A model generated the notes under the pieces. That model saw only the letters and a program-made list of their open reading frames with translations. It was not told the origin of the DNA and made no database searches. This document shows, piece after piece, positions 55,476 to 64,000 of a stretch of 64,000 bases of DNA; within the stretch, counting starts at the first letter, position 1, and every line of letters starts with the position of its first letter. The position numbers were made by a program, and so were the translations under genes. Source of the DNA: Ditylenchus dipsaci (taxonomy: Eukaryota; Nematoda; Chromadorea; Rhabditida; Anguinidae); the NCBI GenBank assembly GCA_004194705.1, contig SADC01001009.1:1-64000 (forward strand). The letters run 5' to 3'.

Positions 55476-58400
55476 GTGTATCGATACAACAAGTACATAC
55501 GAATATCACGAATTCTTAAGAATTTAAAATAGTTTGCCGAACATTTATCTGACTACATAATTATTTATGAGACTTGTGAGGATGAATCAAACCTTTCATA
55601 AGCCATTAAAAAAGGAGGAGAGTTAAAAAGAAATAAAATTTTCGTTTAGTAAGAATTAGAAAGCCAGCTAGACATCTGCCCTTATTCTATTTGATCATAG
55701 AAGATTATAAAACAAAGGCTGTGACTAACATTAGGCCTTGATTATTGTGTTAAATGAAACGAACATTTCACCAATAAATTTTTACTTTTAATCCTTTAAT
55801 ATCTTTAAGTTGGATTTAAACGGCGTCATTTTAAATCCGAAAATCTACGAAGCAATCATGTCTAAAATCATCAATAGCGATGTTTTTCTTCAAAGAAAAA
55901 CACCGAAAATTGCAAAAACTCACGTGTAGGGCTTTTGACGTGGAATTCTTCACTTTTGGAAATTTTTAAATTTTAGCTCTAAAAGCCATCTCTTTTTTCG
56001 GTCAAAGTCACTTTCGACGTCGCCCGCGTCGAAAAGAAAGGCAGCGTACATGAAAATTTTCTTAACTAATTTTGACGCTTGATATACTATTTTGTTGGAA
56101 ATATCGTCGATTTAAAAAAAGGTGTCAGCGAGCAAAAAAACAGACGGCTCCCATCTAAAATTCAAAAAATGTTTAAAAATAGCAAATTACACGTGCAAAA
56201 ACCCACTCATATGAATTTTGGTATTTTGTAGACATTTTCATAAAAACCCTACTTGCTTTTTTGCTCATCAGTAGTGTAAATTGCACATTTATGAAAAAGA
56301 GAAACTTGAAATGCTCGAAATTTGCAATGATCAGAAATAGAGAAATAAAACTTGACCTAAATTCATTGTTTTTCCTCAAACTTTCTTCTTTTCGACAAAA
56401 TGAAAGAAAATATTATAATTTTTGCTCAATATGAAAAAATTAATGGAGCAAACAGAAGACAGATATGCATGGGCTAAAACAATATATATGTGCAATAAGC
56501 ATATACTCACATAATCCTAGTGTGGAATTACTACCACTTCCAAAAACTGCAATTTCCTTGTTGGTCTAAACTGTGCTTGTGATACAAAAATCCGGTTGCT
56601 ATTGCAATTGAGCTAGTAATACTAGTAGCAGTAGGCAAAGCAGGTTCACAGGAGGGTTACAAACACACCCAAAATGGGCTCCTGTCCAAAATACATACGA
56701 TAAAAAGGTGTTTTTTTGGCACATCTATCTTGTTATCAAGGAAAAATTTTTAAGCGTAGCATAACTGGGAATATGGTGTTTTAGAACATGATTTTGTGAG
56801 CAGAAGGTGGAACTTTTTTAATTTGTGTTCCTTAAGAAATATTAATAGTTCCACAGAAATGACCGAAGCCAGAATTTTTTTGTCATCTTATGGTTTATCG
56901 CTTCGAGGAAAAGTACACCGCTTTTTCCGGATCTGTATATTTTGGAGATATTTTTGAATCTACATGATTGACAAAATTAGCCGGGTTGTAAGTCTAGTTG
57001 ATCGTTTTCAATTAACCATTTTCAATAGTTTTCGATATTGTTTATCAAAAGCCAAAAATTTAAGTCCTTCGTATAAATGTTTGGTTAAACAATAGTCTTT
57101 TCATACGAAAAGTCAATATTGAGAATGAGTTAACCTGATGAGCTGAATCCTTAAATGGACTGTTGATGAATTAGCTAAATCCACAATGTAATTTACAATA
57201 CCAAAAAAGAATTTTTTTTAAAAGCTTTTCTGCCTGCTCAAACAAAAACATTTTCAGCAAAAAAGCTCTCGTGACAAATCAGTCTTCAAAATTAGTAATA
57301 TTTGGTGTATCTCTTTTTTTCTTCTTGTGCGAGTTAAGCGGAAAGGAGATCTTTTTTTGGGTGAGACATCTTATTTCCTACCCCTGTTGATTCCTCTATT
57401 CACCCCATTTCCTGCTGATGGTCACGGTTGGATGATGGGAAAAGGGGAGGGGACCACCACCACATAACACCCACAATAACAATGATATTAAGAAGAGGGT
57501 TGGCCTGAAGCTAGTATACTAATAAATGACAATAGACCATATAAATAAGTGGAGATATGGGCGCATGTGGCTCTGTTATTATTGCAAGACACAGATTCTG
57601 AACATTCAATTAATTAGAAATATAAGATATATTCTTGGGGTTAATTTAAAAAATGATCAAACATACGTGAGCACTGAAGAAATCCCCATTTTTAAAAAAT
57701 CTCGTCGTGAATAATTTTCAAATTTTCATGAGGGGGCCGTTAGGCGGGGTCTAGACCATTTCCATCCAGCCTGAGAGACAATGTCTTGAACGGGGGAGAT
57801 GGCATGTGCAAGTTTTAAAAGATAGAATGGCCAGTGCACGGCTGGATTCTTGTATCTGAGGCGGTTAGCAGCCGACCGTCACAATCTTTAAACAACTGGT
57901 CACTATAGTTATAAAAGCAAGAGCATGAGAAATTGATTATGAAAGTGAATAAACGAAAATTAAGGTTAATTATAATTCTGTTTGACTGGTAGATAGGAAA
58001 GTTTTCCATAGATTTAAAAAGGTATACACAAATTATGGATTCGTTGTTGGAACAGCAGGTTTTAAACCCCATTATATCGAGTGAATTTAGTACTTTGCAT
58101 CTATGAATTAGAGATGGGTGCCATGATGGTTTGAGTTTAACTGAATAACGGCACCGTTTTTGGGAACATAAATGTTAACCAGCTAAATTTATGCAAAACA
58201 ACCGAAATCGCACAGCGCATTTAACTGCGCGCCATCTTACTATGGATACAACATTATAATTGGAAAACTAAAACTTAAGTAATTAGTAACATAGTCAATG
58301 GGAGAGGTATCGATCTGCGGAGGCCACAGATGTCCTAAAAACTGAGTTGTTTCTGTGTTTTCTAACTTTTTTGTAGTTCAGAAACACATTTGGTCCGTCC

Positions 58401-58590
58401 TAACTATACTGGCCTACTCTATACTTAATTAAACCTCCCCTGTTCTCCCAGTCACACCTTTCTATAATGTCTCACTCTAGTTAACGCGCAAACGGGTCTG
58501 ATCCTCTTGTTAGTTCTGTTTCATATTCTGGTCCGGAATATCGCTAAAATTCAGATTTTGTTCATATATTATAACCTCTGCAATTTTCGC
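55476..58590. other. 3 kb with no supported gene
   Basis: AT-rich intergenic sequence. ORFs here are short and unspliced. 57815-58072 (minus) reads cysteine-containing text without a recognisable domain. 58590-58672 ends GGTTCCACTGTAC, a possible single pogo-like end. Confidence 0.45.
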
Positions 58591-58973
58591 TAACACGAAA
58601 CTTCTAAAAGGTCTCTTTTTTGAAAAGGTCGAACTTAAATGGAGACCTCTTTATAAAGGTTCCACTGTACTTTTTGAGATGAAGTCTTTTCAATATCACA
58701 GACTCTCAGTAAAGAATAGAACAGTAAAAAAATTTATTCGGCAATTTTTTAAAGCAACTTTTTGCTTTTTTACAAAAAAAAACAATGAGGGAAATAAGAA
58801 AGGGATGAATGTAAGGATGGGAAAAGGGTTTACAATACGCTACTTCTGCAGCTCAAATGGCACGAGTAGTAGTGGGGGATGAAAAAAAGAAGTCCGCCGA
58901 CCTGGCTGCTAGATGAGTAATCAGGCATAACCTCCTCCTCCTTCCTACCGCCGATAGATGGACACAACATCAA

Positions 58974-58990
58974 NNNNNNNNNNNNNNNNN
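58974..58990. other. Assembly gap
   Basis: Seventeen N bases, abutting the left terminus of the hAT-like element, so its left flanking duplication cannot be read. Confidence 1.
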
Positions 58991-59459
58991 CAGTGTTTCC
59001 AAAATGAAAAATGAAAATAAGAATGAAAATGAAAATTTTTAAAATGAAAATGAAAATGAAAAATGAAAAAGGAAAATGAAAATTTCATTTTCATTTTCAT
59101 TTTCTATGATGAAAATGAAAATGAAAATTTTCATTTTCATCAAATGAAAAATGAGATTTTTCAGTGAAAAATTTTCAGTGAAAAATCTTCATTTTCATTC
59201 TGCTAACTTGTACATTTTCATTTCATCAATGTGTCATTGTCTTTCTTCTTTTTTCTGCTAAAATCTAATGCTGTGGATAATACTTTGGTCCGAACTAAAA
59301 TCTCAGGCATTTTTTTAGCTAGAATATTGGTACCGAGATCCCGGTTTTAGAATTGTGAAATTTCGGTCTTAGTACACTAGGATATGAATTTTCTTGGTCT
59401 CAAAATCTTGATTTTATAGAACACGGACAATTGTTAAAAACTAGTTCCCAGGCCCGGCC

Positions 59460-59760
59460 GGTGCACCAACTAAACCAAGTGGTCATGTACTTGGATCAAA
59501 TTTTTTTTTACGTTTTTGGCATCCAAACCTGTTTTCTGCACTATTCGAGCATTCTGAGATGGTTTAGCAGTAGTGAAATCACGTTTTGATATATTTTTAC
59601 AGTTTTTATAAATCTTGCAAAAGCCGATTTTTTACGGCTGTCATACCATCTCTAGAACGCTCGAATTAGTCAGAAATCAGGTTTTGGAATCCAAAAGCGT
59701 GTAAATTTTTTTTGATCCAAGTGGACGACAACTTGGTTTACTTGGTGCATTGGACATCCA
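59460..59760. repeat. Foldback of the ACCAAGTGGTCG family
   Basis: ACCAAGTGGTCATGTACTTG through GCATTCTGAGATGGTTTAGC, mirrored to CGACAACTTGGTTTACTTGG. Three relatives: 35875-36172, 61255-61590 and 63305-63650. Confidence 0.7.
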
Positions 59761-60075
59761 GATGATTCAGCTACTAACATGATCACATGCACTAGGAAAG
59801 TAGTCTAATATACAAGTTGGGGTGTTAAATCACCTTGTAAGTACCATCTAGTTACCACTTTCTGGAAACAACAATCTACTACCGCCCAAGAACACTACTT
59901 AGGCATTTCCACCTAAGTACCGATACCTTGCAGTTTCGCAACGCCAAAAATTCAGGTTAAACGGGCGAGCACACAAAAAGAGCTAGGCTAATCGACGACT
60001 TGTTTATTCAGAGAAAACAACAACAGTAAACAGACAGTTTCAAGAAAGATGTTAGTTATGCACCGGAATGTAGAC

Positions 60076-60760
60076 TCAACGAGGACGTTGCTCACCAGCT
60101 GTGAAAGAAGACCCATCCCGAGTGTTGCTTCTTGACCTAGACCTGCTGCGACTTCTTGACCTGGACCTGACGGAGTGCGTGAACGACCTTGCTTGTCGAT
60201 ATCCTAGCGAGTTCATCAGCCTAAAATAATGGTACCGAAGAATTGGGAGTAATACGTTAATTACCGCTTATTCCCTCGTATACCAATTCATTCGCAAAGC
60301 TGCCATTGAGAGCAGCCATTTGAGATCGAGGAGCTTGAATGGTCCCAAGGTAGTTTGTCTTCACAGCCACATTTTTGAACTATTAGATCAAACAAAACAT
60401 AACGACAAATAAAATATACAGTAAAAATAACCGACTTGTAGTGCGACCAGTTTCGGAGGGACGTAAGTCCTAACGAGCAGCAGAGATTTCAGCCAGATCA
60501 CCAGATTCTCCTTTTGATAGCAAGAGCCGTCGGTACAGACCTGTAAATAGTTGATAAAAAAAAAAGATATAAAGGAAGTTGTCTCTTACAAAGCGGTAGA
60601 CTAACTTCGATGACAGGAGCAGCAGCTAGATTCGGACTATCGTAGAGAGTTTGTTGACGAGTAGGCACAGATGAGAGAAATGAGCCACTGGAACGGATAA
60701 CGAGCGACGATTCGAAGAGAAAGCTTAAGCACCAGAAGCATTATTGTTCTCGATCAGTAG
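60076..60760 (-). CDS. Intron-containing gene with an Arg-Ser repeat tail
   Basis: Minus-strand exons: 60606 to about 60760 (RQQTLYDSPNLAAAPVIE, start not found), 60436-60540 (VCTDGSCYQKENLVIWLKSL, RTYVPPKLVALQ), 60265-60379 (FKNVAVKTNYLGTIQAPRSQ, FANELVYEGIS), 60076-60203 (GYRQARSFTHSV, then seven RS dipeptides, NTRDGSSFTAGEQRPR, stop). Phases agree when the last acceptor is the second AG (CTCGCTAG); using the first AG (ATTTTAG) gives an immediate stop, so alternative 3' splice choice would switch the RS tail on or off. RS tails are typical of splicing-related proteins; no RNA-binding domain is visible. It lies wholly inside the hAT-like element. Confidence 0.55.
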
Positions 60761-61254
60761 CTGCAAGTAAAAAGCCATAAATGTCAACGTGTAGAAGGAC
60801 TAATTTTCAATGAAATTTCATTTTTCACTGAAAAATCTCCCTTTTCATTTGATGAAAATGAAAATTTTCATTTTCATTTCCTTCTTTCAAATGAAAATGA
60901 AAATGAAAATTTTTCATTCAATGAAAATGAAAATGAAAATTTCATTTTCATTCAAATTTTCACTGAAATTTTCATTTTTCATCGTGTTTTCATTTTCATT
61001 TTGGAAACACTGCCCTAACATAGTGACACTTTGTGACACCTTTAATATAGTGACACCTTATTGTCGGCTAACACACAGGTGTTGGTACTCAGATAATGGT
61101 CCTCAGGCAGCTATTCCCGAATGGTCCCACTTTGGTGCTGGTACTCATGTTATGGTATTCTGGGGCGTTAAGCGAATCAATCCACATCCCGTATTGGTCC
61201 ATACACGAATTGATCCATACTTTTAAAATCCGAGCATTGAGAATTTTTTTTGTC

Positions 61255-61590
61255 TGAACCGACCTAACCAGGCGGTCGTCCACTTGAAGCAACTTTTTTT
61301 TTTTGGGTATTAAAACTTGTTTTCTGGACTAACTAGGGCATGCTGAGAATGGTTTGATAGTGGTGAAATGGCGTTTTGTCGGGTATTTTTGGTTTCAGGA
61401 GATAATTGATTTTACAAAAATACGATTATACCGAAACTCAAAAAATACCCTACAAAACGGCATCCTAACAATATCAAACCAAATTCAGCATGTCCAAATT
61501 GGTCCAGAAAATAAAGTTTGGAACTTGAAAAACGAAAAAAAAATTTCGATCCAAGTTGACGACCACTTGGCTTAGTTGGTTCTGACTTGA
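61255..61590. repeat. Foldback of the ACCAAGTGGTCG family
   Basis: CCAGGCGGTCGTCCACTTG faces GACGACCACTTGGCTTAG; arms contain GCATGCTGAGAATGGTTTGA. 61013-61254 and 61590-61887 show no gene. Confidence 0.7.
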
Positions 61591-61887
61591 AAATATAAAT
61601 TCCCACAAAATATTTGTTTGGAGTAGTTTTGGATGGTTTCGGGTGTTTTTTTCGTTGGTTTTAAGTGTGTTAGGTAGTTTTAGTTGGGCTTGGAGCTTTT
61701 GGTGTCTTGAGGTGGTTTTGAGTGGTTAAGGGTGGTTCAGACACATTCTAAAATTTTTCGAAAAAACAACAAGGGGACCGAAGAAACTTTTGAATAAAAA
61801 AATTGACGAAACGTCTATTTACCGTAATTCACATTGCGAGGGTGAGGGTAGGAGTGCACAATACAAATGAATTAGGTTATGTAAAAA

Positions 61888-62039
61888 TTAGACACAAACG
61901 GCCTTGGACACAAACGGTTTAGACACAAACGGCTTAGACACAAACGGTTTAGACACAAACGGCTTAGACACAAACGGTTTAGACACAAACGGTTTAGACA
62001 CAAACGGCCTTAGACACAAACGGTTTTAGACACAAACGT
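61888..62039. repeat. Tandem array of GACACAAACGGYTTA, about 10 units
   Basis: Fifteen-base units with constant GACACAAACG and a linker alternating between GGTTTA and GGCTTA, so a dimeric pattern is visible. Confidence 0.9.
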
Positions 62040-62189
62040 CCGTGTCCCCATAAAATCACATAAATAATATTATATTTAAAATCTTTTTGCAACCCATTAA
62101 TGGGTTTTTCATCAGGTGGCAAACCCATTTCTCAACTCCCCCCCCCCCCAAGTGTCCCCCCCCCCTTTAACCAAAAAAGGGCAATACTT

Positions 62190-62660
62190 TTTTTGGCTCT
62201 ATATGTGTTCGTGGAACTCCCAAAAAAATTTTGCCTTGGTCCCCCTGTTGTTTTTTTTTCGTAATTTTTTGAAATTTGTGCCTTGGTCCCCCCTGTTGAT
62301 TTGTTTTGATATTTTTTTTCAAAAGTCTTTAAAAGTATCAAACAGCCAAAAACCTTTTTTTAAAGTATGTGAGCCCTTGTCCATTTACTACGGTGGACAG
62401 AAAGGTGAACTTCCATTGAATTAGGGTCGGCCGAAGGCCGGCCAGGTAAAAAACCCTTTAAGGAATTTTTCTCTTTAATGATTTTTTTACCTGGCCGGCC
62501 TTCGGCCGACCCCTAATTCAATGGAAGTTCACCTTTCTGTCCACCGTAGTAAATGGACAAGGGGGACCAAGGCACAAATTTCAAAAAATTACGAAAAAAA
62601 AACAACAGGGGGACCAAGGCAAATTTTTTTGGGAGTTCCACGAACACATATAGAGCCCTT
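62190..62660. repeat. Foldback containing CCTTGGTCCCCCTGTTG
   Basis: GGCTCTATATGTGTTCGTGG at 62193 faces CCACGAACACATATAGAGCC at 62638. The centre has TCGGCCGAAGGCCGGCCAGG on one side and its complement on the other. Nearly perfect arms. Confidence 0.85.
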
Positions 62661-62689
62661 TTTTTTACCAAATTAATTGTTTTTGTACT

Positions 62690-63290
62690 CAATATACTTT
62701 TTGTACCAAATATACTTTTTTTGTACCAAATTTACTTCTTTTTGTACAAAAATTTCCTTTTTTCTGTACCAAACCTGATTTTTTGTCCAAGAACAAAAAA
62801 AAAATTTTTGTGAGGATTTGATTTTATAATCTCAAAATGACTTGGATCCTTCAGAATCCCACCCCGTAATGGAAAAAAACCTATGAAAGTTGGTTTTTCG
62901 GGGGTTCACTAAAGGGGGTAAACATTTTGCGAAATTCCATTAGGCGGATCAGAGTTCCAGTCCGATGGGCTTAATCGCTTAATATCTCACCTGAACCACT
63001 CAAAACCACCAAAAAAATTAATTTTGAGTGATCAAGCCCATCGCACTGGAATGCTGATCCGCCCAATCGAATTCTCGCACAACTTTCCAACTTTCAGGGG
63101 CTTTTGGCCACTCCTGGTGGGATTCTGAGGGATCCAAGTCATTTTCAGATTATAAAATTTAAATCCTTACAAAATTTTGCAAAATTTTGTCGCTCTTGGA
63201 CAGAAAATTAGGTTTGCTACAGAAAAAAGGAAATTTGGTGCAAAAAAGTGAATTTGGTACAAATCAGGTTTGGTACAAAAAAAGCATGAT
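62690..63290. repeat. Foldback with GTACCAAATTTAC-type ends
   Basis: TTTGTACCAAATTTACTTC and CAAACCTGATTTTTTGTCC face GACAGAAAATTAGGTTTG and AATTTGGTACAAATC. The inner arms carry GGATCAGAGTTCCAGTCCGA and CACTGGAATGCTGATCC. Related to 20620-21090. Confidence 0.75.
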
Positions 63291-63304
63291 CCAATTTCGG
63301 TTCC

Positions 63305-63650
63305 ACTGGATAATCCATTCAGCAACTAAACCAAGTGTCGTCCACTTGGATCAAAATTTCTTTCACGTTTTTCATGTTCCAAAACTTGTTTTTTTGGACT
63401 AATTCAGGCATGCTGAAGATGGTTTGATACTGGTGAAATGTCGTTTCGTCGAGTATTTTTGAGTATTCGGCAATAATTGATTTTACAAAACTGGATTTTA
63501 CCAAAACTCAAGAAATACCCTACAAAACGGTATTTTACCACTATCAAATCATCTTCAGCATACCCGAATTAGTCCAGAAAACATGTTTTAAGACCCAAAA
63601 AAGTAAAAGAAGTTTTTTGCTCCAAGTGGACGACCACTTGGTTTGGTCGG
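63305..63650. repeat. Foldback of the ACCAAGTGGTCG family
   Basis: AACTAAACCAAGTGTCGTCC faces GGACGACCACTTGGTTTGG; arms hold GCATGCTGAAGATGGTTTG. 63651-64000 holds degenerate GAAAGTGAGAGTG phrases and no gene. Confidence 0.75.
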
Positions 63651-64000
63651 TTAAGACTAAAAAATTAAATTCCAGCAAAATTTTCACTGAAAGTGAGATT
63701 CAAAAAAGTCATTGGGTACACTGAAAGTGAGAGTGTAAGTGAAAGTAAGAATGAGAGACAATTTTTTTCTATTGGGTACAACACTGAGGTTGAGAGTGAA
63801 AGGAGAAATCGCTAATTGGATACGTGGCCTTACAGGACACGAAACTACTCCAGGACTGTGGTTTCTATTTCAAATCGTGTTCAGGACACGATTTTGAATA
63901 GGGTATGATACCTTCAAAGTTATTCCAGTGAAGAAAAAATAATTTCTGCGGACAAAGCTTTTGTTTTGTTTGTAAGAGGGAGCTATTCAACTATTGCCCC

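Larger units (their letters stand above)
58991..61012. mobile_element. hAT-like element with GAAAATGAAAAT ends, carrying an RS-tail gene
   Basis: Left end CAGTGTTTCCAAAATGAAAA, right end TTTTCATTTTGGAAACACTG. The terminal repeats match for about 210 bases, including TTTCAGTGAAAAAT at the inner edge, and are composed of GAAAAT and its complement. The interior holds a 300-base foldback (59460-59760) and a minus-strand gene with introns. No transposase seen. Confidence 0.7.

Noticed and set aside
60810..61226. 138-codon plus-strand ORF, rich in Met, Lys and Phe
   Set aside because: It is the translation of the GAAAAT/ATTTTC terminal repeat and runs past the element end; not a gene.
62116..62424. 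102-codon plus-strand ORF
   Set aside because: Lies in a foldback arm and its reading changes with homopolymer length; no family.

Overview
The window is AT-rich, intron-containing eukaryotic DNA from an invertebrate animal. Real exons are short and separated by introns of about 45-60 bases with donors GTAAG/GTAAA and acceptors TTTNCAG. Recognisable families are metazoan: a THADA homologue, an ABTB2/ABTB3-type ankyrin-BTB protein, a FLYWCH-type MULE transposase, mariner and BEL/Pao relics. The intron style would fit a nematode, but nothing here fixes the phylum. Genes are sparse and their introns are packed with foldback repeats. A 17-base N run at 58974-58990 shows this is a draft assembly, and several exons carry single-base frame breaks.

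Layout. 1-9145 is a very large inverted repeat: arms of about 3.5 kb (1-3530 and 5601-9145; the left arm may continue beyond the window) around a 2 kb spacer. Each arm carries one copy of a five-intron gene for a small protein ending in one C2H2 zinc finger. 9.2-12 kb holds a broken BEL/Pao integrase and short repeats. 12.1-12.6 kb holds the 3' exons of an unidentified helical protein, and 12.95-13.68 kb possible F-box-like exons. 13899-15055 is a hAT-like inverted-repeat element carrying a broken multi-exon gene. 16656-29825 (minus) is a 13-exon gene of about 1,100 codons that I assign to THADA, the partner of the tRNA Cm32 methyltransferase; its introns hold a mariner deletion derivative and many foldbacks.

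30659-33564 is an entire MULE DNA transposon with long terminal inverted repeats, an 8-base target duplication and a multi-exon transposase. 35.1-36.9 kb is a nested repeat complex next to exons of an acidic-repeat protein. 38.1-40.2 kb (plus) holds a secreted/basic/His-rich gene or gene pair, and 40.4-41.7 kb (minus) an RPA1-like single OB-fold gene. 44694-54161 (minus) is the ABTB-type gene. 55.5-58.6 kb looks empty. 58991-61012 is a second hAT-like element, with terminal repeats built of GAAAAT units, enclosing an intron-containing gene with an Arg-Ser dipeptide tail. The last 3 kb is foldback repeats and a 15-base tandem array.

The most unusual signals are four. (1) A set of pogo-like miniature elements shares constant ends and an internal GGGACCGGCTCTAG-type module, but each has its own short phrase, repeated inside the element and present at both ends. 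(2) Two hAT-like elements contain intron-bearing genes and no visible transposase. (3) Both palindrome copies of the zinc-finger gene require a -1 shift at an A-run; in the left copy it is a canonical A AAA AAG heptamer in the correct phase. (4) A tRNA-like sequence sits at the centre of a miniature inverted-repeat element. All assignments rest on reading the sequence; no database search was possible.
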